Source: Methanospirillum hungatei
GTDB taxonomy: Archaea; Halobacteriota; Methanomicrobia; Methanomicrobiales; Methanospirillaceae
Length of the DNA: 64,000 bases
Reading direction: 5' to 3'
Assembly: GCF_019263745.1 (NCBI RefSeq)
Contig: NZ_CP077107.1
Location: 2,108,001 to 2,172,000, forward strand
Shown piece by piece: positions 30,101 to 37,948 of the stretch. The translations under genes and the position numbers were made by a program. The notes below the pieces were generated by a model that had not been told where the DNA came from, did not search any database, and saw nothing but the letters and a program-made list of their open reading frames with translations. Position 1 is the first letter of the stretch. Every line of letters starts with the position of its first letter.

Positions 30101-30998
30101 AGATGCAGTTCCTCTGTGGGAAGGGGGAATTGTAATCAGTGATAGGATCATTGCGATTGATTATGTTCCCTGTGAGGATGAACGGGTGTATTGCCTGACG
30201 GTTGATACGGATCATAATGTGGTTGCAAACGGTATTTTCACCGGACAGTGTGACGGCGACGAAGATTGCGTTATGATGCTCCTCGATGGTCTCATGAACT
30301 TTTCCCGCTCGTTTCTTCCGGTTACGAGGGGAGGCTCGATGGATGCACCCCTTGTTCTGACAAGCAGAATCACTCCTACTGAGATAGACAAGGAGAGCCA
30401 TAATCTGGATGTCTGCCCCACGTATCCGATAGAGGTGTATGAGACAGCACTCAGGTATGGTAATGCTAAAGATGTGGAAAACCTGGTTGACAGAGTGGAA
30501 CGGAGACTGAACACTCCGGCACAAATCGAGGGATTCTTTTTTACCCATGACACATCTGATATCTCTGGCGGTCCGCTCGAGACGATGTACACCCAGCTCC
30601 AGTCGATGCTTGACAAACTGGATTGTGAATTATCCCTTGCCAAACGAATCAGGGCGGTTGATGAACATGATGTCGCAGAACGTGTGCTGAAGACCCATTT
30701 TATCCGGGATCTCCAAGGAAATCTTTCGGCCTTTGCAAAACAAAAATTCAGATGCACCAAGTGTAATACCAGTTATCGCCGGATGCCTCTTGCTGGAAAA
30801 TGCCGGTGTGGTGGCAATATTATTCCAACCGTCCATGAAGGGTCCGTGAAAAAGTATCTGGAAATGTCAAAAAAGATCTGTGAAGAGTACAATATTTCTG
30901 AATATACCCGTCAGCGGATTGAAGTTATCGATATGAACATCGAGTCAACCTTTGGTGAAGAAAAGATAGAACAGATGGGTCTTGCAGATTTTATGTAA
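27138..30998 (+). CDS. polC: DNA polymerase D large subunit (DP2), intein-containing precursor
   Basis: A 1286-aa precursor. The N-terminal DP2 region (for example [19 protein letters not shown]) and the long core typical of the archaeal replicative polymerase D are present. A zinc-binding cluster [16 protein letters not shown]...CSRC...CPQC lies at about residues 630-675 and a C-terminal zinc site CTKC...CRCGG at about 1205-1225. The catalytic acidic motif DGDED (1039-1043) is split from its upstream sequence by a 165-residue intein (873-1037), so the spliced product is about 1121 aa, the usual DP2 size. DP2 is the catalytic subunit and pairs with DP1 (exonuclease), which is not in this window. 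Confidence 0.96.
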   Translation: MTEISPHMQAYYDRLNAGLAKAMEVAQAARKTGIDPETHVEIPIANDLADRVEAQVGITGVATRIRELEAEMSREEAALHIGDDFAAKKFGETNKEEILDHAIRTSMALLTEGVVSAPIEGIAKVAIKKNDDGSEYLSIYYAGPIRSAGGTAQALSVLVGDYVRNILGISKYKPREEEIERYIEEIRQYNSIMSLQYLPSEREMRLIISNCPVCIDGEPTEKEEVSGHRNLERVETNTVRGGMALVIAEGLALKAPKVLKNVRKMKMDGWDWLEEMIQQTAGSSSSDEKEVGIHPKDKFLRDLIGGRPVFSYPMREGGFRLVYGRSRNTGLAAAGLHPATLHILGDFLAVGTQMKIERPGKAAGISPVDSIQGPTVRLINGDVVRVRNAKLARELQNQVSSIIDVGEILISYGEFMENNHVLVPSAYCESWWRLEGGTTRPVDEDEAIAQCESGLYLHPDFLYLWDDLSSSEIKRLAEYIHQDGAIQDDILSFPFDPEIKEFLERVLCEHTVRESVIQIHPNHIFCRCLGLDATLSLSSAWEGNLPESSLDLVQFLSGMKMRSKAGTRIGGRMGRPGKSKPREMKPAPHVLFPVGEAGGSRRSVQEASKYAYQANTEGGSLQLEMGVRRCPACRTETWLNRCSCGSHTEPVLSCSRCNIEIQGTVCPQCGMEPVSVRQYTVNVRQLFQQALGNLGIRDRDLDLVKGVKGLVSRNKPVELIEKGILRSSHNLFVFKDGTVRFDIIDMPLTHFRPREVGVSVERLRDLGYETDIYGVPLQNPDQVLELPPQDILVPEGCGDYLYSCACFIDDLLSKVYGLPPFYNLEKRQDLVGHLVIGLAPHTSAGVLARIVGFSKANVGYGHPFFHAAKRRNCFHGDTLIEVYEEGMLKEIPIRRFVLEHLDLSQAGIDCIGTFYADPCRLSYARSVDTGGIPHLRKVTSVSVHKSPANLIQFTTSRGKNLLVTPDHAMLVWDVSYLRKIRALEVSIGDAVPLWEGGIVISDRIIAIDYVPCEDERVYCLTVDTDHNVVANGIFTGQCDGDEDCVMMLLDGLMNFSRSFLPVTRGGSMDAPLVLTSRITPTEIDKESHNLDVCPTYPIEVYETALRYGNAKDVENLVDRVERRLNTPAQIEGFFFTHDTSDISGGPLETMYTQLQSMLDKLDCELSLAKRIRAVDEHDVAERVLKTHFIRDLQGNLSAFAKQKFRCTKCNTSYRRMPLAGKCRCGGNIIPTVHEGSVKKYLEMSKKICEEYNISEYTRQRIEVIDMNIESTFGEEKIEQMGLADFM
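29754..30248 (+). other. Mini-intein in PolD large subunit, Gln-terminated
   Basis: Codons 873-1037 of polC. Block A is [11 protein letters not shown] at the N-terminus with Cys1. Block B is [12 protein letters not shown], containing TxxH. Block F is [18 protein letters not shown], and the last residues are TGQ, followed by Cys1038 of the extein. At 165 aa there is no room for a homing endonuclease. The C-terminal residue is Gln instead of Asn and the penultimate residue is Gly instead of His; a terminal Gln has been described for pyrococcal PolII inteins inserted in the same gene. Removal would restore RRN-CDGDED, the catalytic motif. Confidence 0.93.
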
Positions 30999-31009
30999 CC
31001 ATTCAATAT

Positions 31010-33529
31010 TTATTTCTCAAAACGGTATCCGCCCTTTGGAATCCTCATTACAAATCGTGAACCTTTTCCATATTCTCCGGTTTCCGTGATGGAAATCCCT
31101 GTTATAGCTAGAATTTCCCTGACCAGAATCAGCCCTATCCCTGATTTTCCTTCAAGACTGAACGATAAAATCTGTTCTTTATTTTCAGGTGAAATCCCGA
31201 CTCCATCATCTTCATATATTAAATGCAGGTCATCTCCATCCTGTTCTGTCCTGATACGAATTATTTGAACATTACCTCCATGGAGTCGTGAATTCTCAAC
31301 AAGATGCATGAACACTTTCTCAAGAAATGGATCAGCATAAATGAAAAGGCCAGGAACTGCGAGTTCTCTTGTTATTCCTGCCATGCTCACATGAGAGATG
31401 GCGTAGATAAACACCTCTTCCACATTTTGCCAGACCGCTGGTTTTAATCCGAGATCCTGGTAATATTTCATAAATATAACCAGACGATCAATAGCACGTA
31501 CAGCATTTCTACTTCGTTCCAGGTATTTTTCAGCATCGGCATTTTGAACAACATCTATTGCAAAATCCAGGTATCCACGAAGGATAAAGAGTTGGTTGTT
31601 GATAGTTGTCCGGGTGAGATAATTGAAAAGGTTGATCTTTTCAGTAGCTTTTTGTAATGCTTTTTGATCCCGTATTCGTTCAGTAATATCCCTGATTGCC
31701 GCTACGAAAACCCATTTCCCATTCCATTCAAAAAATCTTCCCAGGATTTCAACCGGAAAAGAGCTTTTATCCCTTCTGATATGATAGGTAACCGGTATAG
31801 AGAAGACTTCACTAGGTTTTTTGTTGTTAATCTTTTCGATGATATCCTGTGTCATGGAGAGTTCCTGGTATCTCATCTTCAGGAGTTCATCATGAGAGTA
31901 CCCATACATTTCAGAAGCTGCAGAGTTTGCTTCTAGAATGTTTCCTGAACCTTTCTCAATCAGAAAGATAGCTTCCCAGCCAAGTTCAAAAAGATTGTAA
32001 TATTTTCTGCTACTCTCCTCCAATGCATGATGGGCTTTTTTTAGTTCTGATATGTCAACAGATAAACCGATAAGACCAATTACCTGACCATGTTCATCCA
32101 GGAATGGCACTTTTCTTGTGGAATGTGGAATCCTGATACCAGGAGTTATTTCAACATCTTCTTCTATGTACAAGGGCTTTTTTGAGGTGATAACAGTCCT
32201 ATCATTCTTTTGGTATTCTTCTGCAAGTTGATGGGGAAAAATGTCCTCATCTGTTGATCCGATGAGTTCCTGTGAATCATGTTTGAAAGAATCAAGCAAT
32301 CGCTGGTTTGCTATCTGGTACCTGCCTTTTATATCTTTGAAAAATACGTAGCCTGGGAGCGTATTTATGAAAGTCTGCATCAGATGCTCTGTTTTTCTTC
32401 GTTGATGCATGAGATAGAGGAGGACAACCAATAAACAAGCAAGGATTATGATGATGACAATTGCTGTTACCAACTCTCTGAAATATACATCAATTACTTC
32501 AGGTTTTTTATTTATGAGAATACTATCCGGAGGAATACGGTTTTCAGAAATTCCATATTTTTTCAAAACTTCAGCATCGAAAACATATGATGTTGAATCG
32601 TTGAGGTTCATCGGGATCTCATTCACATTTCTTCCGTTGAGAATCTCACGAGCCATTTCTCCTGCAAGTGTTCCCTGGTGCTTAGCAGAAATAATGCTCC
32701 CCCCAAGAGTCCCTTTGCCACTATGGAAGTCATAAAGTATGAAAATGGGAACAGAACTGTGCTTCGCGATATTTTCCGCAAACAGACTTATATCTGTGAC
32801 CTTTCCTGCTGTATCCCGTGAAAAATTTCCCAGGATAATGAGGGAATGTGGGGGAAGTCTTTCCATCTGATTGTAAATTTCTTCAACTGTCCCATTTCCT
32901 ACATCATGATACACAATGTCAGCAGACAGGGTTTTTGTTGCCTCATGGATAGTTCGTCTAATCTCATTTCCGCTCTCTGTTTCCTCAGAGACTATCCAGA
33001 TATCTGTCGTGTCTGGGAATAGTGAGATCATTGTCTCCAGGGTCTCTTTTGGATTAATTGCTGTAACAATGCCGGTTACCTTGTCATAGGTATCTGGATG
33101 GAGTTCCTCATATCCGTTCAGACCAGTGAAGACGATCGGCACATCTGGGAACAAAGTTTCCCGGTTATTAAGAATAAATTGCAAAGCAGTGTCGTCAGCA
33201 GTAATGATGAGCCTGACAGATTCTTTGCCATATTTATATGAGAGAATTTCTTTCTGTAGTTGTAACGATTCATCAGACTGGTAATTTTTCCAGTCTAAGT
33301 ATTCTATAGCGATACGGCTGTCTGGCCCGATATCCCCAACAGCCTCTAAAAATCCTGTTGTGATGTCACTAGTCCAACGATATGTCGGATGGTAGGAATG
33401 AAGAAAAAGGATTACTGATGGTTTTTCAGAATTTTCAGTGATTATACCAAGAGCTGGAGAAAGCAATATGAGGATTAGGATGAAACCGATAAAAAAGCCA
33501 TACCAGGACCATCCCCTGCCCATATACAT
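31010..33529 (-). CDS. Membrane sensor kinase-like protein: ABC-substrate-binding-type sensor, two PAS, ATPase, no phosphoacceptor His
   Basis: An 839-aa protein. There is an N-terminal membrane segment, then an external region of about 330 residues resembling ABC-type substrate-binding sensors (SVILFLHSYHPTYRWTSD, VPIVFTGLNGYEELHP). A second membrane helix follows (IVIIIILACLLVVLLYLM), then PAS1 (LPGYVFFKDIKGRYQIANQ), PAS2 (IEKGSGNILEANSAASEMYG), and a C-terminal HATPase with VENSRLHGG (N box), EDDGVGIS (G1) and GKSGIGLILV (G2). Where related methanogen kinases have an RHDI.NQL H-box, this protein reads RTTINNQL at about 640-647, so His and Asp are both Thr. It is probably either a pseudokinase or phosphorylates another site. 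It is convergent with polC. Confidence 0.85.
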   Translation of the reverse strand: MYMGRGWSWYGFFIGFILILILLSPALGIITENSEKPSVILFLHSYHPTYRWTSDITTGFLEAVGDIGPDSRIAIEYLDWKNYQSDESLQLQKEILSYKYGKESVRLIITADDTALQFILNNRETLFPDVPIVFTGLNGYEELHPDTYDKVTGIVTAINPKETLETMISLFPDTTDIWIVSEETESGNEIRRTIHEATKTLSADIVYHDVGNGTVEEIYNQMERLPPHSLIILGNFSRDTAGKVTDISLFAENIAKHSSVPIFILYDFHSGKGTLGGSIISAKHQGTLAGEMAREILNGRNVNEIPMNLNDSTSYVFDAEVLKKYGISENRIPPDSILINKKPEVIDVYFRELVTAIVIIIILACLLVVLLYLMHQRRKTEHLMQTFINTLPGYVFFKDIKGRYQIANQRLLDSFKHDSQELIGSTDEDIFPHQLAEEYQKNDRTVITSKKPLYIEEDVEITPGIRIPHSTRKVPFLDEHGQVIGLIGLSVDISELKKAHHALEESSRKYYNLFELGWEAIFLIEKGSGNILEANSAASEMYGYSHDELLKMRYQELSMTQDIIEKINNKKPSEVFSIPVTYHIRRDKSSFPVEILGRFFEWNGKWVFVAAIRDITERIRDQKALQKATEKINLFNYLTRTTINNQLFILRGYLDFAIDVVQNADAEKYLERSRNAVRAIDRLVIFMKYYQDLGLKPAVWQNVEEVFIYAISHVSMAGITRELAVPGLFIYADPFLEKVFMHLVENSRLHGGNVQIIRIRTEQDGDDLHLIYEDDGVGISPENKEQILSFSLEGKSGIGLILVREILAITGISITETGEYGKGSRFVMRIPKGGYRFEK

Positions 33530-33759
33530 GGGGTATTACTTGCTGGTTTAAAGAACCTTTTATTCAGAATTATAGTATTTTATTGTTCCGGTCTTTTTTA
33601 TTATGTGGGAATGAGTAGGATGTGATTCAATATTTGAATATTCCGGTAATTCTGGGTTAATTAACAACTCAAATGAGGAACCTAGAAATAGGATCCAGTA
33701 TAACCTGTAAGTGTCAGCTTGGTGTGGATATCTTCCATACCATCTCTTCTTCTTATTGT

Positions 33760-33842
33760 GCGGGGATAGCCAAGTGGTCAAAGGCGAACGCCTCAAGAGC
33801 GTTTCTCGTAGGAGTTCAAGGGTTCGACTCCCTTTCCCCGCA
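33760..33842 (+). tRNA. tRNA-Leu (anticodon CAA)
   Basis: An 83-nt cloverleaf: acceptor stem GCGGGGA pairs with TCCCCGC, discriminator A. The D arm GCC/GGC encloses GTGG. The anticodon stem AACGC/GCGTT has the loop CTCAAGA, giving anticodon CAA. There is a class II variable arm with CTC/GAG pairing, and the T arm AAGGG-TTCGACT-CCCTT. CCA is not encoded. It reads the UUG leucine codon. It stands alone at the left edge of an accessory region. Confidence 0.95.
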
Positions 33843-34128
33843 TCAGGATAACGTGTTCTAACCGTTACAATTTTTAATAGTTGAACTGCTCATACATATT
33901 TATGCCCTTAACGGCCACATGTCTTTCTAATAACGATAGATTTCACAGTTTTAAGGATGAGTATGCTGAGCGGTAGATGTATTGTTATTTGAAGATTGAT
34001 TCCTTTTATAGGTTATTGATACTTATCTCGGTCCATTCATAGGATGCCCTGGCTACATTTGTCTATGATTTATAAAAATCAGAAGTAAGGACAGATCTTT
34101 GAATGGCGGATCTGAACCAAAGTATTAA

Positions 34129-34581
34129 ATGGTGCGTATGAGATGGTTCAGTATGAAGATTGCATGGGCTATCCTCGTGATCGTTCTTGGGGTTCTTGGT
34201 TGTTCGATCCTGACAACCGCTGCAGAAACGGTGGTAACTAATCCTGATTCCATTCCAAATTTAACCGGAATTTGGAAAGGGACATCCTCGGGGTACATGG
34301 TAGGTTTGGGATTTACTGAAGATTCAATGATCTACAATATTACTGAACAAAAGGGGCAGTCATTTATTGGTTATAAAGAATACCAATTCGAGGGAGATGA
34401 ACCTGGTAGAGAAGATTTTGCAGGAATCATTACCGTTGACGGAACGATCTATATTGTAGATTATCCTGGAGGCACGGTAATAGGTACAATGATCGGATCC
34501 GATGAGATGAATCTCAATAGTTTCAATGATGGAGATGAAACATATGTCTTCATCTCGACATTGAAGCGTGAAGACAATTAA
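34129..34581 (+). CDS. Secreted or anchored hypothetical protein
   Basis: A 150-aa protein. An N-terminal hydrophobic segment (IAWAILVIVLGVLGCSILTTAAE) could be a signal peptide; the in-frame ATG at 34153 gives a more typical length. The mature part has two related strand-turn stretches (GIWKGTSSGYMVG and GIITVDGTIYIVDYPGGTVIGTM) that suggest a small beta barrel, and several N-glycosylation-type NxT/NxS motifs. No family is recognised with certainty. No close neighbour is on the same strand. Confidence 0.65.
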   Translation: MVRMRWFSMKIAWAILVIVLGVLGCSILTTAAETVVTNPDSIPNLTGIWKGTSSGYMVGLGFTEDSMIYNITEQKGQSFIGYKEYQFEGDEPGREDFAGIITVDGTIYIVDYPGGTVIGTMIGSDEMNLNSFNDGDETYVFISTLKREDN

Positions 34582-34997
34582 ATCTCTTTTCCTCGATTCA
34601 TCTTTTTTCTTTGACATACTCCAGATTAGAAATGATATAGTTATCGGTAAAGAATCTCTAGGAATACTTCACAGGGTGCTTCTGACATGGTACAATATTT
34701 CTGTTCATGGATTATATGGTAAATTATTGTGTGATTATTACATGCCCGATTTATCCTTGTGCTCACCCTTACATTCGCGAATGTTAACAGTGGTATGATT
34801 GATAGTAAAAACCATTTTTCGTATATAATGAGGATTGTTCTACCCTTTCGTTGCATTTTTGGGAATTTTCAGTTGTAGTAGATATGAGCTGGGACGAGTG
34901 ATTCGATTATTGTATGATCCTCTCATTACTATCTGGAATAAGAGATCACAGAAATGAAGTTAGTAGAATCCAGAACAAACGAGGAGGAAAAGAGGGA
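34582..34997. other. Gene-free stretch with palindromic element
   Basis: 416 bp in which I see no credible gene. It contains a perfect 14-bp palindrome at 34771-34784, part of a ~37-bp element repeated at 37862-37897, and at 34887-34908 a segment repeated at 36391-36412 with one mismatch. Confidence 0.5.
34751..34787. repeat. Diverged palindromic repeat element, copy A
   Basis: The core ACATTCGCGAATGT (34771-34784) is perfectly self-complementary. Together with about 20 bp on its left it aligns to 37862-37897 with one gap, and most of the substitutions are C/T or A/G transitions. One arm pair is A-T here and G-C in the other copy, so pairing is conserved. Confidence 0.6.
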
Positions 34998-35249
34998 TTA
35001 TGCCTGGGGTGATGTCACCAACCAGGTGGTACTGTTTGAATAACTGTACCGCTCAATTTTAAAATCGGGACAGATCTCTGACAGTAAGGCCATATTGGTC
35101 CCTACTTCTTTTGAGGATAATCCGGTATCCTTGGCTATATACTTCGACTTGAAGAAGTTTGACCCAGGTTTCATCTGGTTCTTCAGGTAGTCTATTAAAC
35201 AGATCTGGTTTTCATTGTATGTTGTGGCAAATTTACTTTGTAAAAGCAT
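34998..35249 (-). CDS. Small winged-helix-type protein (DUF7123-like)
   Basis: 83 aa from the ATG at 35249, which has GGAG six nt upstream; an ATG 12 nt earlier lacks this signal. The pattern FKSKYIAKDTGLSSKEVGTN, then a middle helix, then IERYSYSNSTTWLVT, matches a small archaeal family common in haloarchaea and methanogens, with a winged-helix look (helix, recognition helix GLSSKEVGTNMALL, beta wing). Function unknown; DNA binding is inferred from the fold. It is isolated in a gene-poor stretch yet intact, which argues for selection. Confidence 0.68.
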   Translation of the reverse strand: MLLQSKFATTYNENQICLIDYLKNQMKPGSNFFKSKYIAKDTGLSSKEVGTNMALLSEICPDFKIERYSYSNSTTWLVTSPQA

Positions 35250-35290
35250 GTCTATCTCCATAAGTACTGAATTTTGCTGAATGAATTGTA

Positions 35291-35430
35291 GGAGGAAATC
35301 CGGTCTGGTATAGACCGGGGAAGTTCGTTCAGGTCAGGAGAGGAGAATCGGAGGACATGAAACCCCCTCCTGACCGGGGGAGTTCCTTTTCGGGATGAGC
35401 TGGATACAACAGATGTAGGAGGACATGTTG
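35291..35430 (+). repeat. Imperfect ~60-bp tandem repeat with strong hairpin potential
   Basis: GGAGGA(A/C)AT occurs at 35291, 35350 and 35418. GACCGGGG(A/G)AGTTC occurs at 35313 and 35372, so a unit of about 59 bp is duplicated, with a partial third copy. A perfect 7-bp hairpin (CCGGTCT/AGACCGG, loop of 5) is at 35300-35318. GGTCAGGAG (35332-35340) pairs perfectly with CTCCTGACC (35367-35375). This could be a structured RNA or a decayed coding repeat. Confidence 0.5.
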
Positions 35431-35609
35431 AACGCTACTCACCGACAGAGATCCTGTCAGACATCCAGGAGTTGCTTCCTGGATTTTTCACAGGTCTCTG
35501 TGTGACATACAAGTGTTGTTTGAAACAGGTTAAAAGACAAATAGCCAAAACCGATGGAAAACAGTCTGAAACTATTTTAGAGTCAATTGATACTTTTTTT
35601 ATTGAATAA
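35361..35609 (+). pseudogene. Possible coding remnant without a start codon
   Basis: An open frame of 82 codons begins after a TGA and ends at TAA 35607-35609. The translated middle, DTTDVGGHVERYSPTEILSD, followed by IQELLPGFFTGL, looks protein-like. There is no ATG, GTG or TTG at its start, and out-of-frame ATGs behind GGAGG sequences lead only to short peptides. Best read as the 3' end of a decayed gene. Family not recognised. Confidence 0.35.
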
Positions 35610-35840
35610 CTTCTGCTGATCATTATGAGCGGAAAATGAGCGGTCAATTATCAGTTGCACCTGGTTCTGAGACGATCTCAGGTTTTGAAAAAAATCAGAT
35701 AGGACGGATTAAAAAATTGAAATCTACATGGTTTCAGGAGTTGCAACCAGTTTCAAGACCTCTAATAAGAAGAAATTTCATGAGGATTTCCTTGGAGGAT
35801 GACGTGTTTGATGGTATCTCTCGCGGGAGGGGGAGAGGTG

Positions 35841-36062
35841 CTATCCCTCCTCATGTGCCATCCTCATTTTACTCAGGTGCCTCGAAGCTGTCTGGCGGGT
35901 TATCCCAAAGCTGCGGGCTATGTCAGCTGCTGTTACATCCGGATGCAGCTCTATGTAACTCCTGATCCGCTCTCCCCTATCCTCTTTGTCAGCTAGCTGC
36001 GGTGAAGCTGTCACACCCGCTGTCACCTCAGCTGTCAGGTCTGACCTGATGATGTTCATCAA
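35841..36062 (-). pseudogene. Winged-helix fragment, probably a decayed regulator
   Basis: From the ATG at 36062 a 73-aa product carries a clear helix-turn-helix, ADIARSFGITRQTASRHLSKM, preceded by GERIRSYIELHPDVT, and stops a few residues later. The frame is open further upstream to 36119, where it overlaps a frameshifted membrane-protein remnant. A stand-alone HTH of this size could work, but the surrounding decay suggests a fragment of a larger regulator, for example the C-terminal HTH of an AlbA_2-type protein like that at 37949. Confidence 0.45.
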
Positions 36063-36447
36063 TACCTCTACGGAAATACACAGTGAAATCGGAGGGATTG
36101 CATGGGAAGCCTGATACAAAAACCCACCTGGAGAGTGGGCGATGGTAAACCAAGGTAGCGATCCCGGTGAAGGTGATGAGGACCCCCCACCCGAAAGCCG
36201 AGGATGCCCCCTGGACTATTTCCCCGGAGGATCATGAGTGACCCGGAGATGAGGAGGGCATCGATATAGATCGGCCAGCTACCCGAGCGAGAATAGGATC
36301 AAATCCGGCTTCGACTGCCGATGAGCGGAGGTTAGAAAAGGAGAGGACGAAGGAGCAGAGGTCGACGACAAGGGTGAGGACTCCGGTTGCAGCCGGGACG
36401 AGTGATTCGATTTTTTTGATTGATGGTGTTGTGGGGATGGGATCACC
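36063..36447 (-). pseudogene. Frameshifted small membrane-protein gene
   Basis: On the minus strand, consecutive frames give protein-like hydrophobic sequence: SLVPAATGVLTLVVDL and following, ending ...DPILARVAG; then after a shift WPIYIDALLISGSLMILRGN and GGILGFRVG; then after another shift GVLITFTGIATLVYHRPLSR. Read together these make three membrane segments of one protein of about 130 aa, broken by two frameshifts near 36265 and 36185. No start codon is seen. A 22-bp stretch of its 5' part (36391-36412) recurs at 34887-34908 with one mismatch. Confidence 0.45.
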
Positions 36448-36632
36448 TCAGGTTTGGATGATCCCAGATTTGGAGTAGAGAGTATTGGTAAAGGTTGGTG
36501 GGGGGGATAAAAATCAAAGTGCTTTAGTTTGTAAATGTCAGAATGGTGTAATTGATCGAACTATAAATAAACGAGAATATGAGTAATAAGGTCTTACCAA
36601 AGATAAAATAAAATGATAATGGAGTATATCCA

Positions 36633-37712
36633 GTGACAGATAATCCCCCATCCACCACACCTGACCAAAGCATCCTCATGTACCAGACCGAGGACGGAAA
36701 AACTAAACTCTCTATTCTTATTGAAGGTGAGACCATCTGGATGACCCAGACCCAGATTGCTGACCTCTATCAGACCTCAATTCCTAATATCAACATACAC
36801 ATCAGCAATATCCTCAAAGAAGGAGAATTAGACCTGGAACGAACTATTAAGGATTACTTAATAGTTCAAAAAGAAGGAAATCGTGAAATTTCACGGAAAG
36901 TAGCCCATTATAATCTTGAGATGATCATCGCCATCGGGTACCGGGTCAGAAGTCATCGGGGAACACAGTTCCGAAGATGGGCAACAGATCGGCTCCATGA
37001 ATACCTGGTCAAAGGGTTTACCTTAGACGATGAACGTCTCAAGGAAGGGAAAACCCTTGGGACTGATTACTTCGATGAACTCCTTGAACGAATCCGGGAT
37101 ATCCGGGCATCTGAAAAGCGGTTTTATCAGAAAATTAAGGAGATATATACCCTTTCCATAGATTACGATCCCAGAGCTCCAACTACCAAGGAGTTCTTCC
37201 AGATCGTTCAGAATAAAATCCACTATGCAATATCCGGGCATACTGCTGCAGAACTCATTGCAGATAGAGCAGACGCAACAAAGCCTAATATGGGACTTAC
37301 TAGTTTTAAAGGGGCGATTGTCAGGCAGGGAGATGTAACGGTTGCAAAAAATTACATGAACTCTGATGAAATTGAGCAACTAAACCGGCTTGTAGTTATG
37401 TGGCTGGATTATGCTGAAGATCAGGCGAAACGAAAAACTCCTGTGTATATGAAAGACTGGCGGGAAAAACTGGATCGGTTTCTCACCTTTAATGAACGGG
37501 CAATCCTGGAACATGCGGGGAAGATCAGCATGGAACAGGCCCGTGAATATGCACGGGAACAATATCAGATATATAATGCTCACCGGGTGGAACTCTCTGA
37601 TAAGGATGCGGAAAATGAATTTGAGGAAGTTGTGAAACAATTAGAGGATGGAAAGAGGAAGGAAATAGGGAATTCCCTGGGGACAGAGAATCATTCTGAC
37701 GATACATCGTGA
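36633..37712 (+). CDS. RhuM-family protein
   Basis: A 359-aa protein with the RhuM signatures: KLSILIEGETIWMTQTQIADLYQ near residues 25-47, IPNINIHISNILKEGEL, HYNLEMIIAIGYRVRSHRGTQFRRWA near 90-115, and the long helical C-terminal part with FFQIVQNKIHYAISGHTAAEL. RhuM proteins were named from a Salmonella pathogenicity island; they are widespread in prokaryotic accessory and defence regions and their biochemical function is unknown. The N-terminal part resembles phage Bro/ANT DNA-binding helices (inference). It is intact, plus-strand, and convergent with the AlbA_2 gene, with remnants on both sides. Horizontal acquisition is likely. Confidence 0.88.
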   Translation: MTDNPPSTTPDQSILMYQTEDGKTKLSILIEGETIWMTQTQIADLYQTSIPNINIHISNILKEGELDLERTIKDYLIVQKEGNREISRKVAHYNLEMIIAIGYRVRSHRGTQFRRWATDRLHEYLVKGFTLDDERLKEGKTLGTDYFDELLERIRDIRASEKRFYQKIKEIYTLSIDYDPRAPTTKEFFQIVQNKIHYAISGHTAAELIADRADATKPNMGLTSFKGAIVRQGDVTVAKNYMNSDEIEQLNRLVVMWLDYAEDQAKRKTPVYMKDWREKLDRFLTFNERAILEHAGKISMEQAREYAREQYQIYNAHRVELSDKDAENEFEEVVKQLEDGKRKEIGNSLGTENHSDDTS

Positions 37713-37861
37713 TGTAAATGGTTACTGGTGGACGGTTAGGGAACAATCATACCTATGATGAGTTGTATCAGGTTGCAATTGATATCACTCTATTAAACCT
37801 TCTATTCTGAATAGTATCATCGATATTGACGTCTATCTCTCTCACATCTTGTCTGTCCGAA

Positions 37862-37926
37862 TTATCTTGCGTTCACTCTTACGTTTGCGAACGTAAGTTG
37901 AAAAATAAAATACGTTTGTAAACGTA
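37862..37926. repeat. Palindromic repeat elements, copies B and C, between convergent genes
   Basis: Copy B has arms TTACGTT/AACGTAA around TGCG (37879-37896) and a left flank matching the element at 34751. Copy C has arms TACGTTT/AAACGTA around GT (37911-37926). A half-site AACGTAA follows at 37931. The position between two 3' ends argues against a simple operator for either flanking gene. Confidence 0.6.
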
Positions 37927-37948
37927 AATCAACGTAACCCTAGATTCA

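Noticed and set aside
33820-33842. tRNA-Leu 3' end as an attachment site for the accessory region
   Set aside because: I looked for a second copy of the 3' end (ending TCCCCGCA) in the region to 41.6 kb and found none, so integration at this tRNA is not supported.
35636-35965. 109-codon plus-strand frame
   Set aside because: It runs antisense through the HTH fragment at 35841-36062, which has the better protein-like sequence, and it has no family signature.
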